Assembly (NCBI GenBank): GCA_021464415.1
Contig: CM038466.1
Span: 21,391,017-21,455,016, forward strand
Origin: Lonicera japonica
Taxonomy: Eukaryota; Streptophyta; Magnoliopsida; Dipsacales; Caprifoliaceae
Reading direction: 5' to 3'
Length of the DNA stretch: 64,000 bases
Both the position numbers and the translations under genes were made by a program. Position 1 is the stretch's first letter, and every line of letters begins with the position of its first letter. Below the pieces are notes generated by a model. It had not been told where the DNA came from. It saw only the letters and a list, made by a program, of their open reading frames with translations, and ran no database searches. This document shows positions 1 to 12,116 of this stretch, piece by piece.

Positions 1-1090
1 TTAAAGTAGATTTATATAAAAATTAAAGAGGAGCCAAAGTTTAACTTCATGCAGCACATGTGAATTTATGTGTGTTACGGCCAATTAGCGGAAGTGAGGT
101 CAATTAACCATTAAATTGAATGGGCCACTTAAATTACTAGAGCTGCTGGTCCAATAGTAAAATATAGGAAATTGAATAAAGTTGGCCCATGTCTTTTCCT
201 CGTGAGAAGCCTAATTGAGGACAAAAGGGTAGCACAATTTCAAGTTTAAATCGGGAAAATTGCGGAGATCGAAAGCGAGGCGGTGGAATGGAATTCGATA
301 GATATTAGAATTCTTAAGAAAAGCTTATTTGTATATTTATTTATAGAAGGCAGGGAGAGATTGAAAAGGAGGACATAAGTCATTATTTTATTCCTCTCCT
401 TCATTACTTTCACGTTGCTATTTCTTCATAGCTATGCTTGGTTGATTTATTAGTTGGTTGAAGTAGACAGAAACCTCGAATATTATTGACTGTGAGATCT
501 AATTTATTCTTATTGTTTATTTTATCGCTTTGAATATCGATTGTTCTTCTATGCATATTTATTAATGATTGTGTTGATTAGTTGTTTAGGAAGCCTACTA
601 GTTTACTTATTCAATTCAATCCACTATTAGGTTAGAAATCAAATCCGTAATTGTTTGATCCCTATAATCTATGAAACAATTATAATCTAATTATTTGCTG
701 CATCAGAAATTGTTGGGTTTTATGAAGAACACTCATCTAAATTAAATACGACCGCTTGTGCACGTGTTGTTTAGCTTAATCGATCTCTCTAATTCGTAAG
801 GCTGCTATTAAATTAAATATATAGCGCTTGTCTTAGGTTGTTTAGTGGTCAGGGTTTATTAGATTGCTTGTTTTCTAATTAACTATTATTAAGGAGACAA
901 GAGATTAATCCAATGATTAATATTTAAAGTAGAGTTGATAATTTTTTGCATAAATGATCAGATATATAATTTCGACGGTGGATGTTTACTCAAACCAATA
1001 TTTCCATTAATTGAATCGAACCTATAAATTTTAGTGTATCTTAGATTTTATTATTGAAATCAAATTTTGCATTTACATTAATCAAACCCC

Positions 1091-1121
<31 letters not shown>

Positions 1122-1249
1122 ATATTTACTCGCAAGCATAAAATTAGGCAAGAGACTCTCTGTGGGATCGACCCTTACTCTCACTATTACATTAAATTCT
1201 TAAGAGTATAGGTTTTATTTTTGGGTGCTTACGATAGTATACCAAATTT
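1..1249 (+). repeat. Probable 3' part of the 5' LTR and leader of an Athila-like Ty3/gypsy element
   Basis: No host gene is visible here. The stretch lies directly upstream of a gypsy primer binding site and a gag reading frame. It ends with the motif GTGGGATCGACCC, which resembles the 3' end of Athila-group LTRs. I could not find the 5' TG end, so the LTR probably starts outside the window. The opposite LTR was not found either, so the boundaries are inferred. A 40-base C run interrupts it. Confidence 0.45.
1092..1131. repeat. Poly-C homopolymer, about 40 bases
   Basis: An uninterrupted run of C follows ATCAAACCCCT. Such a long C run is unusual in AT-rich plant DNA. Its length may be uncertain because sequencing and assembly are unreliable on homopolymers. 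Confidence 0.85.
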
Positions 1250-1267
1250 TGGCGCCGTTGCCGGGGA
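1250..1267 (+). other. Primer binding site of Athila-like element (tRNA-Asp type)
   Basis: The sequence TGGCGCCGTTGCCGGGGA matches the well-known primer binding site of Athila-group elements, which is complementary to the 3' end of tRNA-Asp. It marks where minus-strand cDNA synthesis would start. It sits about 100 bases upstream of the gag start, as expected. Confidence 0.8.
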
Positions 1268-1351
1268 GTTTTTCTAGTTAATTTTGTGCCTTGTGTTCTT
1301 ATTTTTTAGATTTTTTTATTTATTATTTTTTTTTTGCTTAAATCAATTTTT

Positions 1352-3168
1352 ATGCGCGTAACCCGCTCATCTAATAAAGTTGATTTGCAGTACGATCCAG
1401 AGATTGAAAGAACTTTTGCAGGTTAAGGAGAGAAGCTCGGAGTAATTTTGAAGAAAACGACTTAGCTCTTGATCACCTATTTGCTAGCGATTCTGATTCG
1501 AAACACGAGGAAATAATGGCTGAAAATCGAACCTTAAAAGAGCTTGTTGCCCCTGATTTTAATCAACAACCCTTGTGCATAACTTTTCCTAATTCAAATA
1601 CTGCTATTACTTTTGAATTAAAATCTGGACTAATTCATCTCTTGCCCACATTTCGTGGCCTTACAGGTTAAGATCCTCAAGGCCACTGGCGTAACGGAGG
1701 AACAAATTAAATTGAGAGCCTTCCCTTTTTCTTTAAAAGATTCAGCCAAGGATTGGTTATTAAATCTACCCTCGGGGAGTATTAACACATGGAACGAGAT
1801 GAAGAGGTTATTTTTGGAGAAATATTTTCCAGCTTCAAGGGCCGCTAATATTCGAAAAGAAATTTGCAGTGTAAGGCAGCAGAATGGAGAGTCGCTACAT
1901 GAATACTGGGAACGTTTTAAAAAATTATGTGCAAGCTACCCCCATCATCAAATTAGCGAACAGTTGCTTATCCAATATTTTTATAAGGTTCTTTTATCAA
2001 CTGAAAGGAGCATGATTGATGCTGCTAGTGGGGGTGCTTTAGCAAATAAAACTCCAACAGAGGCAAGGAACTTAATTGCAAATATGGCGGACAACTCTCA
2101 ACAATTCATCACTAGGCTTGACATTCTATCGAAACATGTTAATGAGGTAAATATTTATTCCCTTGAGCAACAAATTACGGGTCTAACTTTTCTTGTGCGT
2201 CAAATTGCTGTAGGTAATATGCAAACGGTAAAAGCCTGTAGGATTTGTTCAGTAGTAGGGCATCCAACCGACACATGCCCAACTCTTCAAGAAGAACCAA
2301 TCGAACAAGTAAATGTAGTGGGTGGTTTTCCTGGACAACCGCAAAGGAAGTACGATCCTTATTCTAACACATATAATGCAGGTTGGAGGGACCACCCAAA
2401 TTTGAGCTATGGGAACCCACAAGTAAATCAGCACGCAACTCAAAATCGCCAAAGTTTCCAGCAATATCAGCAACCACAACCCTTTCGACAACAACCGACA
2501 CAAACTTCAAATCTTGGTATGTCTTTAGAAGATATTGTTAAATCTCTTGCCACTAATACTTTGCAATTTCAACAAGAAACAAAACAATTCCAACAAGAGG
2601 CAAAAGCTAGTATTCAGAGTTTAAACAACCAGGTGAGTCAGATGGCAACTGCACTCAATCGTTTAAAAGCACAAAGCTCAGGAAAATTACCTTCTCAAAC
2701 AATAATAAATCCAAGGGAAAATGCAAGCGCGATTGTCCTAAGAAGTGGTAAAGAAGTAGAAACTCCAAAAAAGTCCACTGCACAGTCAAAAGAAGAAAGA
2801 GATACAACAATTGTTGCAGATAAAGACGTCTCTAATAACGATGAGTCACCTAAGCGTAAGTTTCAACCTCTTTCTAATTACAAACTGGTACTTCATTTTC
2901 CTCAAGCTTTAGCAGAATCTAGGAAAAACAAGCAGAATAAAGATTTATATGAAACTTTTCGTAAATGCGAGGTAAATATTCCACTTTTAGATGCTATTAA
3001 ACAAGTACCTCGTTTTGCTAAATTTTTGAAAGAATTGTGTACAATTAAGAGGAAACAGAAACTTAAAAGAATAGAAAAGATAAGAGTAGGGGAAAATGTT
3101 TATGCAGTTATCCAAAGAAAACTCCTTGCAAAATGTAAGGATCTAGGTATGTCTACTATTCCTTGTAC
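1352..3168 (+). pseudogene. Athila-like gypsy gag (broken)
   Basis: The frame starts with ATG at 1352 (MRVTRSSNK), typical of this gag family. It is broken near 1417 by a frame change and again by TAA at 1669, where the family reads GLTGEDP. About 20 residues after this point are missing. From 1676 the frame is open and contains the gag core (RAFPFSLKDSAKDW, then a motif for a long coiled segment). A CCHC zinc knuckle (C-X2-C-X4-H-X4-C) lies at about 2235-2277, followed by a Q-rich linker. The frame then runs toward the protease and is cut at 3168 by the hAT insertion. After one copy of the 8-bp duplication it resumes in the same frame at 8135. It cannot make a functional polyprotein. Confidence 0.85.
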
Positions 3169-3507
3169 TAGGAATGGCAACGGGGCGGGTTCGGAGTGGG
3201 TTTGGCAAAACCCGAACCCGACCCGCACATAAATAACCCCGCCCCGAACCCGAGATGGGTTTTTTTTTTTATATTTCCTAAACCCGCTCCGCATTAATTT
3301 TCCAAAACCTGCCCCGCCCCGAATAAACCCAAACCCACACATATATATAAATATATATGGATGAGTTTTCAATGGTTACCTTCTCTTACTACCCATTGAT
3401 GGATACTGACAATAACTAATGCACATTGGTGAGGTGTCAAATCCTTTAACTTGTTATAGTAGGTTAATGTATCCTATTCTATTTTTATTTTTTTTAATTA
3501 AACTTTA

Positions 3508-3826
3508 GGTGGTGTTTGGTTGAGATTTTAAAATCAAGTTTTTAAAATTTTTACCAAAAAGTCAACTTTACTTCACACTTCCCAAATTACTTTACTTTCT
3601 CTCTCATAATTTTTTTAAAACACCATAACTTTAAATTCAAAAATTGGAATTAGATAAAAAAAAATATATTTGAAACCTAATTATCGAGATCTATAAAACA
3701 AGATCCATTGTGACTATTTTTTTAATTTTTTTTACAAGTTTTTTTGAATTGGTTGAAAAAAACTTTAACAAAAATTAAATTCACTTTTCAAAACATTTTT
3801 TTAAAATCTCAACCAAACAAGATTCC
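3508..3826. mobile_element. Tourist-like (PIF/Harbinger) MITE
   Basis: The left end GGTGGTGTTTGGTTGAGATT and the right end AATCTCAACCAAACAAGATT...CC are inverted copies. TTA lies on both sides (3505-3507 and 3827-3829). This fits the Tourist pattern (TGTTTGGTT terminal motif, TTA duplication). The inside resembles, in reverse, the MITE at 22499-22884. It is non-coding and nested in the larger hAT element. Confidence 0.8.
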
Positions 3827-6544
3827 TTAAATGTTTTATTTGCCAACTAAACCTAGGATAACCCAATTCCAAATTAGGATAAGTGTTTATGTGTGTTTTT
3901 GTCTTTTTAGTTTTATAGTTAATTAATAACATAAGTTTATTGAAAATAACACTTTTAAAATATATTTGCCTTTGAATTTTCATCTATATACAATAGGTGT
4001 ACAACTTACATACAACTAAAATACTATTTCAATAACACTTTCAATTTAATCATTTTATTATCATTCGTGACAAATCATATCACAATATAAACCCAAAAAT
4101 TAATTTGAAGCGTCTCATATAGCATGTGCTAGTGGTTTTATTAGTCACTGTTCAACTAAATAATAATTTTAACACAATAACATAAAATAATATTAAAAGA
4201 AACTTATTTTCTTAATTTAAAGTATTTCAAACAAACTCAACTTTTAATAATTTGATAAGATACAGAAGTATGCGCATGATTTAAGGAAAAAATTTATAAA
4301 TAATTTGTCGTTACTTAATTTCGCACTTAAATACAATAAAAATCCTATTTTTATGTAAAATAATTAAATTAGTATAGCGAATAAGTAGGAGTCGATACAA
4401 ATTCAAGTTAATACTTTAAAAGTAGGAAAATTTGTCGAAATCCAATATTTTAAGAATTTAGATTAAAACAGTTTTTAAATTTTGATTTTTGAAATTATTT
4501 TAACAAAGAAACAAAACCAATTAAATTAAATCTAGCAAGTACGTAATCAATAATAAAAAATTCCAAAGAAAGAGAATCCACCACCATGGATATAAACAAA
4601 AAAGTATTTAATTATATTTTTAATATTCATCCCTACTATATAAACAAATTTAAAATCACCATCATTCTTTCTTTAAAACTAATGTAAATAAAAATAGGCA
4701 TCGCCTGTATCCTCATTTATGGTGATCATAAGAGATCCATCATTTATTTTAAAAATAATTAAAGTACTAAAAAGAAAACACGTTATAATAATGGTAATTT
4801 TAAAATCTATTTTAATTCGGGACGAATAATTAAAAATCAATTAGAATTAAAATAAGCCCATTACATCCATGGCAGTTCATCCTTCCCTTTTGGGAGATAA
4901 TTTAGCCAAGCATATTAAATAAATAATACATTAAAACAAAATAATAATTTATCATTAAAATTTAAAATTAAAGTACTTGAATACAAACTATAGATAATTA
5001 AAAAGCTAGAAAGCATCCTTGTTTATGATGCTCGAACTAGCGTGTACTGCATGGCTTTAAACTATTTACTTATTCACCTTCAATACTTCGGCCACACGGC
5101 AACTAGTATATGGAGGATTTTATCTCTTTATAACTCTCTAACAATATCTATATTCTATCTATTTTTTTCTATCTTTTTTCTATGATTTTAAATGTAGAGA
5201 ATATGTCTATATTTAGTAATATGAGATACAAGTTTAAAAGGTTTAGAAAACTATAATTATAGAAGAAATAACAAATACGAGTTCAATTAATTAAGAAAGA
5301 ATAAGGAGTTGTATTTTAATTATGAGAGAATATTGAATTGGAATATTTTTTCTTCTTTATCTTCTTTTTTGATCTTTAATAGACGTCTTCCACCTTTTTA
5401 TCACAATTTACTTCTTTCCTACAAAAAGACAAAATAAATATTATTCCTCCATAATTTAGGCATTAATTATATTCTAAAAAAATATTATTTGCAGGTCTAA
5501 ATAGCAATTTGAGACACTTATCAACGCACGACTTCCTAAATAACACTTAAAATATATCTTATTTAGTATTAAATAATTAATTATTTGGTTCAATGATCAA
5601 TGTATTGTGTTTGACAAACAAATTTTGTACCATTTTCAAAATTGAGAAGTATATCCACTAATTAAAATTAATTTATAATTGTACTAATTTAGATTACATT
5701 TTCATTTAGATTCTGAATCGAAATCTACTTTCATTTTAATTTATTTTCTATTTTCTTTTAAGGTGCATTTGAATTATATAATTGAATTTAGCTTTAAAAT
5801 TCAAAAATCTAAGATTCAAAAATTATGTATTTGAAATACAAGAGCTTAAAATTTTGTGTTTGCTTAACAAATACAAGAAAATTGATTTGTAAATCCAAAT
5901 ATTATTCCTCTAAAATTTATATTTAGTTGATTAGTAAGCTATTTTTATTTTTTAACAATGTGGCAGAACTCATGCTTACACATAATTAACCCGTTTAACT
6001 CGACCCGCCCCTATTATAGTATTTTATTTCTTATAATATAGCATAATTACCATGGAATGGGAGTGGGTTTATGCATATACTATTTGAGACGGATTTAGAT
6101 TTTAAAAAATAAAACCTACACCGGGCTGGGATGTGTTTATAAGCTTGTTGGGTTTAGGTTTGGATAGCACACGATCCTTTGTCATCATTCGTATTATTAT
6201 TATAATTAATATTACAAGTATATTTATAATAACAAAAAATAATAATTTGTTTAAAAATTAACTAATATTTTTTTCAAATTTGCAAGTTTGAGATCTCTAA
6301 GGAACAACTCAATCGCTAAAATTTGAAAGTTAACTTTAAGATAAGTATCAAATCTCATTATTTGAATATATTTATAAATTTTAAATCATAATTTCACAGC
6401 AAACAAAAATATTTAGATTTGAGATTCCAAATCTCATGTTAAAATTTTCTCTCAAATCCACATTCCAAACACACCTTTAAAGAATTTTAAAAGGTTTTAT
6501 TAAAAGATATTTTCAATTAACTATGTTATTAATACTTCCACCCC

Positions 6545-6594
<50 letters not shown>
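6545..6594. repeat. (AAT)n microsatellite
   Basis: About 16 perfect ATA/AAT triplets inside the AT-rich core of the hAT-type element. Confidence 0.9.
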
Positions 6595-8134
6595 TTAAGA
6601 ATCAAGTATACATATTCTTCTATGCTGACAATCACAATAGACTTATTTCATGTTTATCAAATTTTCAATATATAATCATATAAAGTATTCATGATTATGT
6701 AATTAATTAGTTAGTATGACAGTTGGTACTATAATTTATAATACGAATAGTATTTTCTATTACTAGAATAATTTGTGAGAGGATAATTATGTAAACAACA
6801 TACCATAAACTTTTGAGATTTATTTTGTACTTCAAAAAAAATATTTTTTTATGAATTTATGTGAAATAAATGAGCCTACAAACAATTCTAAAAAAAATCA
6901 TCAAAATTTTAATTTTTTTTTGAAAGGATCACCATTCTCATGTATTTTTATTTTTCTTTTTTGTTGTAAATAAATTTTTTTTCTTTTTAAAATTGTATCA
7001 TCTTATCATTTGATAATTAATTTAAAATTTAGAGTTTTCAGAATTAATAATATATATATATATTTAATACTTATGTTCTTGGTTGACCTTTGTTATAAGA
7101 TTTCGATTACATGTTCAAATTTGAAATCTTTGTTTGAGATGTTTAGTTTGAATTTGAGCTTTTGTTATTTATATTTTTTTATTATTTTTATTTTTTAATA
7201 GTTGTTATCTTTATTAAGGGATAGTTTTGAAAATAACTATATTTTATTTTTAATAAATTAAAATTTATTTTGCCATCGATTAAAAAGTTATCTTTGAAAC
7301 TAATCCTAAAAATAGAATGTCCTTTATTAGAATGAGAGTAATTGACTTGTACTTTAAAAAGAAGCCCCATATTTTTATTTATTTAATTAACATAGATGTA
7401 CCTATTAATCTAATTTATTTTTTAATATTAAATCATTAATAAAATAATATTTATAAAATTAAATCAATAATATTTTTTTGTTAGTTTGTCCACACTTAAG
7501 GATTAATTTAGGAAACAATACTAATTAACTTAACAATGTAGATTAACTACAAGATATCAATATAAATAAAATCACCTATTTTATAGGGGTAAAGAATAGG
7601 GATATCCTGTATTGGAATTACAAAATCATTTAATGAATATCTAATTTATGTTTCCTTAAAATTAAATAGAAAAAAAATGCCATGTCATCAAGTATCAACA
7701 AGTTACCCACTTAACTTTGCATTTAATACTTTGTATTTCTCCAATGTACATTAATTATGTTAGTCAACTACACATTTGATCTCAACCATTGATTTTTCAT
7801 CCAATGGTTAATATTACAATAACCATCCATGGATAAAAAGAACGGTAACCATTGAAACCTCACCCAAATATATATATATATATATATATCTTATAAATTA
7901 AAATTATATCTATACACACATATGTATATATATAAGTATATAATTAACAAATCCACACATATATGGAACACAACTTAAAAACATATATATCTTATAAATT
8001 AAAATTATATTTATATATATATATATATATATACGGGGCGGGGCGGGGTGGGTTTTTTATTGGCAAAACCCGAACCCGCTCTACTCAGGTCGGGAACCCA
8101 GCGGGTTGGTTTTTTTTCAATCCCTACCTTGTAC

Positions 8135-10012
8135 GATAGGTGATACTAAACTAGAAAAGGCTATGCTAGATTTAGGAGCTTCTATTAATGTCATGCCTTA
8201 TCATATATATATACTTCTTTGAAACTTGGCCCTTTAAATCAAACTGGCGTTGTCATACAATTAGCTGGTAGATCTAATGCTTATCCTAAGGGTGTAGTTG
8301 AGGATGTTCTTGTTCAAGTTAATAACTTAGTTTTCCCTGCTGATTCTTTTGTGCTTTTTTGGTCGGAAAACAACCCTAGGGGGGTGAATAGAGTTTTAAA
8401 AACTTAATGCATAATTAAAACTTTTTTAAAATGTTTAAGCAAAGCAACTTAGCTAAGCAACAATATCAAGAAAATAATTAATTTCAAATAATCAATCCCA
8501 AGACAAGCAAATAAGCAATCTCAAAATACAAGCAATAATATAGCAATAAAAAGAAAGCTTGAGTTTAGAAAGATTAAACCAATTTGAAGCTTAAGACTTT
8601 TTGTCCTCACGGTTCGGTTTCCTAAACCATACGTCCGTGCTCGATTAGTTCCCCAAAAATTTCTACTATTCAATCTTTTTTGGGCGAAGATCAAACATCA
8701 ATACAAATGTTGCTATGCACACAACACTCACAATGTAGCTATACCCACTACACTTCTCACAAGATATGCTCTCTTGCTCTACAAAGAGACAAACTCTCTT
8801 TTAAAATGAAGAATGAATTATTTGTGGTGATACACACCAATACAATAACTCTTAAGTGTATTTGAAGATTAAAAATGAAGCTCACACTAGAGTTATCAAG
8901 ATTGATCAAAATATATAGCTCAAAAGATGAAAGATTGATCAAAATGTGTTCTTGAATCCTTGTATATTTGAATATATGAATAATAGAGTATTAGAATGAT
9001 TCAAGTTGTTAAAACATGTCTAGGACCTCATATATATAGATTGCAAAACTATATGGCCGTTGGGGATGATTAAGAAATGTTTTAGGTCAAATGAATACAT
9101 TTTCAAACTTTCCAACAGCTAGTTTTGACAAAATAATTCAAATTTGTTTTTGATAATTTCTCCGAATTTGACCGTTGGATCATGCTCAAATTTTGGTCAA
9201 AAGTGCTACGAGATGTTATCTAACTACTGTAAAAATTTCAAAATGATCAGAATCTGGGAAGGCCCCCATCTTACTGTTAGATCAAAACTGTGCGAAAATT
9301 GAGCGAATTTTAAATATAAAATAAAAACATTTTGGCAATTTAACAATTTAGTTCCAAATACAATTCTAATGATTTTTGAACCTTAGATATATGTTTCTAA
9401 GATACCTATTTTTATTAGAGCTTAAAATATTATCATTTAAAATTAATATGAATTTATTTTGAAAATCGGTCTTTGTAAAATGAGGTTTTTCAAAAAATTC
9501 AATTTCAAACTTGTTTGATTCAATCTTTTAAAAGATGCATGAATACGTTTGAGTTATAAGGATTTGATCAATAAAGTAACTTTACATAAATCTTAAGCAC
9601 TCACTCAATTACTGAATTAACGAGTTTTCGAATGCTTTGATTTGTTTCTTCGAATTAATCTTCACTTGAAACTTTTTCTTAGAAGCTTTTCATATAGTCT
9701 TTTGATCATTTGTGTTTCATGATTTGCATTGAGAGATTTGATCTTTCTTGTCTTGTCCAATGATCGAATAGTGAAAGAATGATCCTTGTCATGTTTTTCT
9801 TGAATTTTTCAAGTAAATGAACTATATACTTATATCATGAAAACATGTTAAATTACACATGATTGATTTATTGTTATTATCAAAATAAGATTAAAATCTT
9901 AGGTCAACGTGATTGATATGGTAAATGGGGATCAAATTACTCCTATATTGTTAGGTAGACCATTTTTAAAGACTTCTCAAACTAAAATAGATGTTCATAG
10001 TGGCAAATGGAA
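8135..10012 (+). pseudogene. Athila-like gypsy aspartic protease, split by an insertion
   Basis: Directly after the hAT element the gypsy frame resumes with KLEKAMLDLGASINVMPY. This is the retropepsin region of Athila elements, where LDLGAS stands in the place of the usual D-T/S-G active site. It continues through LKLGPLNQTGVVIQLA to about 8356, where a second insertion begins. The protein resumes at 9915 with GDQITPILLGRPFL and fades at about 10012, where the end of a MITE is fused. No RT or integrase of this element follows, so it was truncated. Confidence 0.8.
8357..9908. mobile_element. 1.55-kb insertion of unknown class in the gypsy protease
   Basis: The protease reading (FVL before, DMVNGDQ after) is broken exactly between 8356 and 9915. 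The flanks carry GTGCTT on the left and GTGATT on the right, a possible imperfect 5-6-bp target duplication. The insert begins with a stretch including CCCTAGGGGGGTGAATAG and ends in TTATCAAAATAAG...GGTCAAC, motifs I recall from repeats in other plant genomes without a firm class. No inverted ends, LTR pair or open frame over 62 codons was seen. It is AT-rich and non-coding. Confidence 0.55.
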
Positions 10013-10061
10013 GAATTTAGTGCCAAAAAATGATAGTTTTAGTGGATTTAGTGTTTTTTAC
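10013..10061. repeat. Fragment: right end of the GGGTAAAAAACACT MITE family
   Basis: The stretch ending in TTTAGTGTTTTTTACCC at 10061 matches the right end of the longer MITE at 22483-23451. Only the terminal 45 or so bases are present, fused to the gypsy remnant. The flank TTATTTAAATAGATAGATAC is also the same as at 23452. Confidence 0.65.
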
Positions 10062-10747
10062 CCTTATTTAAATAGATAGATACGTTTTAGATGTCTTATA
10101 CCTACTTAACTAAATAACACACTTGATGTTTATTGATTCTCTTTGGAAAATTATATATTTCACCTACTCCCAAGTTATTTCACAATAAACTCTCTAATGC
10201 ACGAGTTACTTGCAATGCTAGTTATGTTTTTGTTAGCTTGAATGAATATGCTAGGGTGGAGGATGGTGAATTAAGAAATGATTTAAATTTACTAAAAATA
10301 TATATATATATATATATACCTGAGTACAATGTTTCAATTGAGAAGGCCTTCATTCTATTTCTTATCACTCAATTAAGCTTTTGGGATATGATCACACACA
10401 ACCCAAAAAAAGAATCCTTTTCTTTCATATAGATTAAATTAATCTAGCACTGGCACCATAGAAAAGCAAAACTGTATAGGACCCAAATTTTTTTTTTCAT
10501 AAAGTGACAAATGTATTGGCACGAACAGAGAAATTATATATGCATATACTCCACTATATATGTAATGAAAGTTTTTGCTACATAAAGTTATTAGAATAAA
10601 TATAATTTTTTAAGGGAAGTCTTATTTGCAAGTTGATTTATTGTCAACTCACTTCAGTTTTTAAATAACCTTTAACAAAACCCAGCTCTTTTAACCAAGC
10701 TCATCCTTATTAAACTTGAATTGTGATAACTTCCCAACTTACCTAAG
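10062..10747. repeat. Low-copy repeat, copy A, left part
   Basis: This stretch matches 23452-24937 (copy B) closely, with only scattered substitutions, except that copy B carries a MITE and about 650 extra bases. It contains a short frame (10133-10432) also seen in copy B, but the frame runs into a TA microsatellite and has no recognisable domain. I see no gene. Confidence 0.75.
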
Positions 10748-10802
10748 CGGGGCCGGCCTTAAAATTCAAAGGATTCTAAGCGAACTTTTTTGTCAAGATC
10801 CT

Positions 10803-11083
10803 TTTTCATAAGGTGCCATTTGATTGTTAGAAAAGTTAAATAGGAAAGTTATTCTCAATAATTAAAAGTACAATAAAATGAAATAAAAATAAAATAAAAT
10901 TACTTTTATGTATGCGTTTGGTTGACAACAAAATATAAATCATATTTGGGTAATTAAGTTTTATAGGATTTTTCACTTGAAACTTAGTTTTAAAAGTAAT
11001 TTCAAAACATTCTGCTAATAAACAAGCTGACATTTTTGTTTAGGTAATTGAACTTCATAAATTTCTACTTTAACTTAGTTTTA
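10803..11083 (+). repeat. Direct duplication flanking the viral block, left copy
   Basis: About 280 bases from TTTTCATAAGGTGCC to ACTTAGTTTTAAA recur at 20017-20295, right after the viral block. I count about two substitutions and one small A-rich length difference. The homologous stretch in copy B (about 25000-25280) is visibly more diverged. The two flanking copies therefore arose together, probably at viral integration. Confidence 0.85.
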
Positions 11084-12116
11084 AATATTACAAGCAGGAG
11101 ATCGATGAGGACCTCCTCTACCTCTTTGTCCTCTATAAGAGGAAGAGGAACCTGGCGGTCTACTTATGAGACCTTACCCTGCAAAAATTCTCTAGTTAAG
11201 AAATCAGGAAGGGAATTTAATTCTCCTTTTATAAATTCTATCTTAAAATCAAATACTGATAATATTGCTTGCCATCTAGCAAATATTTGTTTTGAAGCAA
11301 TATTTTTTACATCCTTTTCAAGCACATCTTTAGCTGCTTGACAATCAATACGTAATAAAAATTCTTGATTTAATAAATCTTCTTGGAAGTCAGAAATACA
11401 TTCAACAATAGATAAAATTTCTTTTTTAATAGTAGAATAATTTTTCTGAGCATCATTCCATTTTCCTGAAGAAAATCTAGATAAGATTTCTTTATCAGAG
11501 TTTTTAAATTTTTGTTTAAGAATGCCACCAAAGCCAATATCCGAAGCATCTGTTTTAACAATTTTAAAAGAATAAGGTGAAATGAGGGCTAAGCAAGGAA
11601 GTTGTTTAACTTTTGATTTAATAATTTTGACAGCTTTAGTATGTCTATTAGACCAGGGAGGAGGATTTTTTCTTAATCTCTCATACAAAGGAATACAATC
11701 TGTAGCCAGATTCTGGTAATAATCTCGAATATAATTTAAAGATCCTAAAAACCTTTGTAATTGAGTTTTATCTCTAATTTCATTTGGGAATTTATCTGCA
11801 AATTCAATAGCCCTATTAATAGGAATAATATTTCCCTTAGTAATTTCGTGGCCTAAGAATCTTATTTTAGTTTGAAAAATACTCATCTTTTTTGCAGAAA
11901 CAACTAAACCAGCATTTTTTATAATTTTTATAAAAATCTGAATGTGCTTAATATGTTGGTCAATACTATTAGAGAAGATAAGAATATCATCAATATAAAC
12001 AATAGAAAAAGTACTGTAAGGAGTAAAAATATCATTCATAATATTTTGAAACTCTAAAGGGGCATTTTTTAATCCGAATGGCATGACATTCCACTCATAA
12101 TGTCCAAATGGGACTG
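11084..12116 (-). repeat. Viral inverted repeat, left arm (1033 bp)
   Basis: This arm is the reverse complement of 13361-14393, with equal length and roughly 98% identity by eye. It covers the end of RT, RNase H and the first bases of ORF2. The spacer between the arms is 1244 bp. Confidence 0.9.

Larger units (their letters stand above)
3169..8126. mobile_element. hAT-type element of 4.96 kb inserted in the gypsy polyprotein
   Basis: The ends are TAGGAATGGCA on the left and TCAATCCCTA on the right, an imperfect inverted pair like TAGGGATGGCA of hAT MITEs. Both sides carry the identical 8-bp duplication CCTTGTAC (3161-3168 and 8127-8134). Removing the element and one duplication restores the gypsy frame exactly. 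Both subterminal parts are GC-rich with GGGCGGG and CCCGAACCCG motifs, while the middle is very AT-rich. I see no transposase frame; the open frames inside are all under 70 codons. It therefore looks non-autonomous and enlarged by later insertions, such as the Tourist element at 3508-3826. It also holds TA and AAT microsatellites. The same TIR type recurs at 60525-61027. Confidence 0.8.

Noticed and set aside
10133..10432. 99-codon frame in copy A with a near-identical version in copy B (23521)
   Set aside because: It runs into TA microsatellite repeats, ends differently in the two copies and has no recognisable domain. I treat it as repeat DNA.
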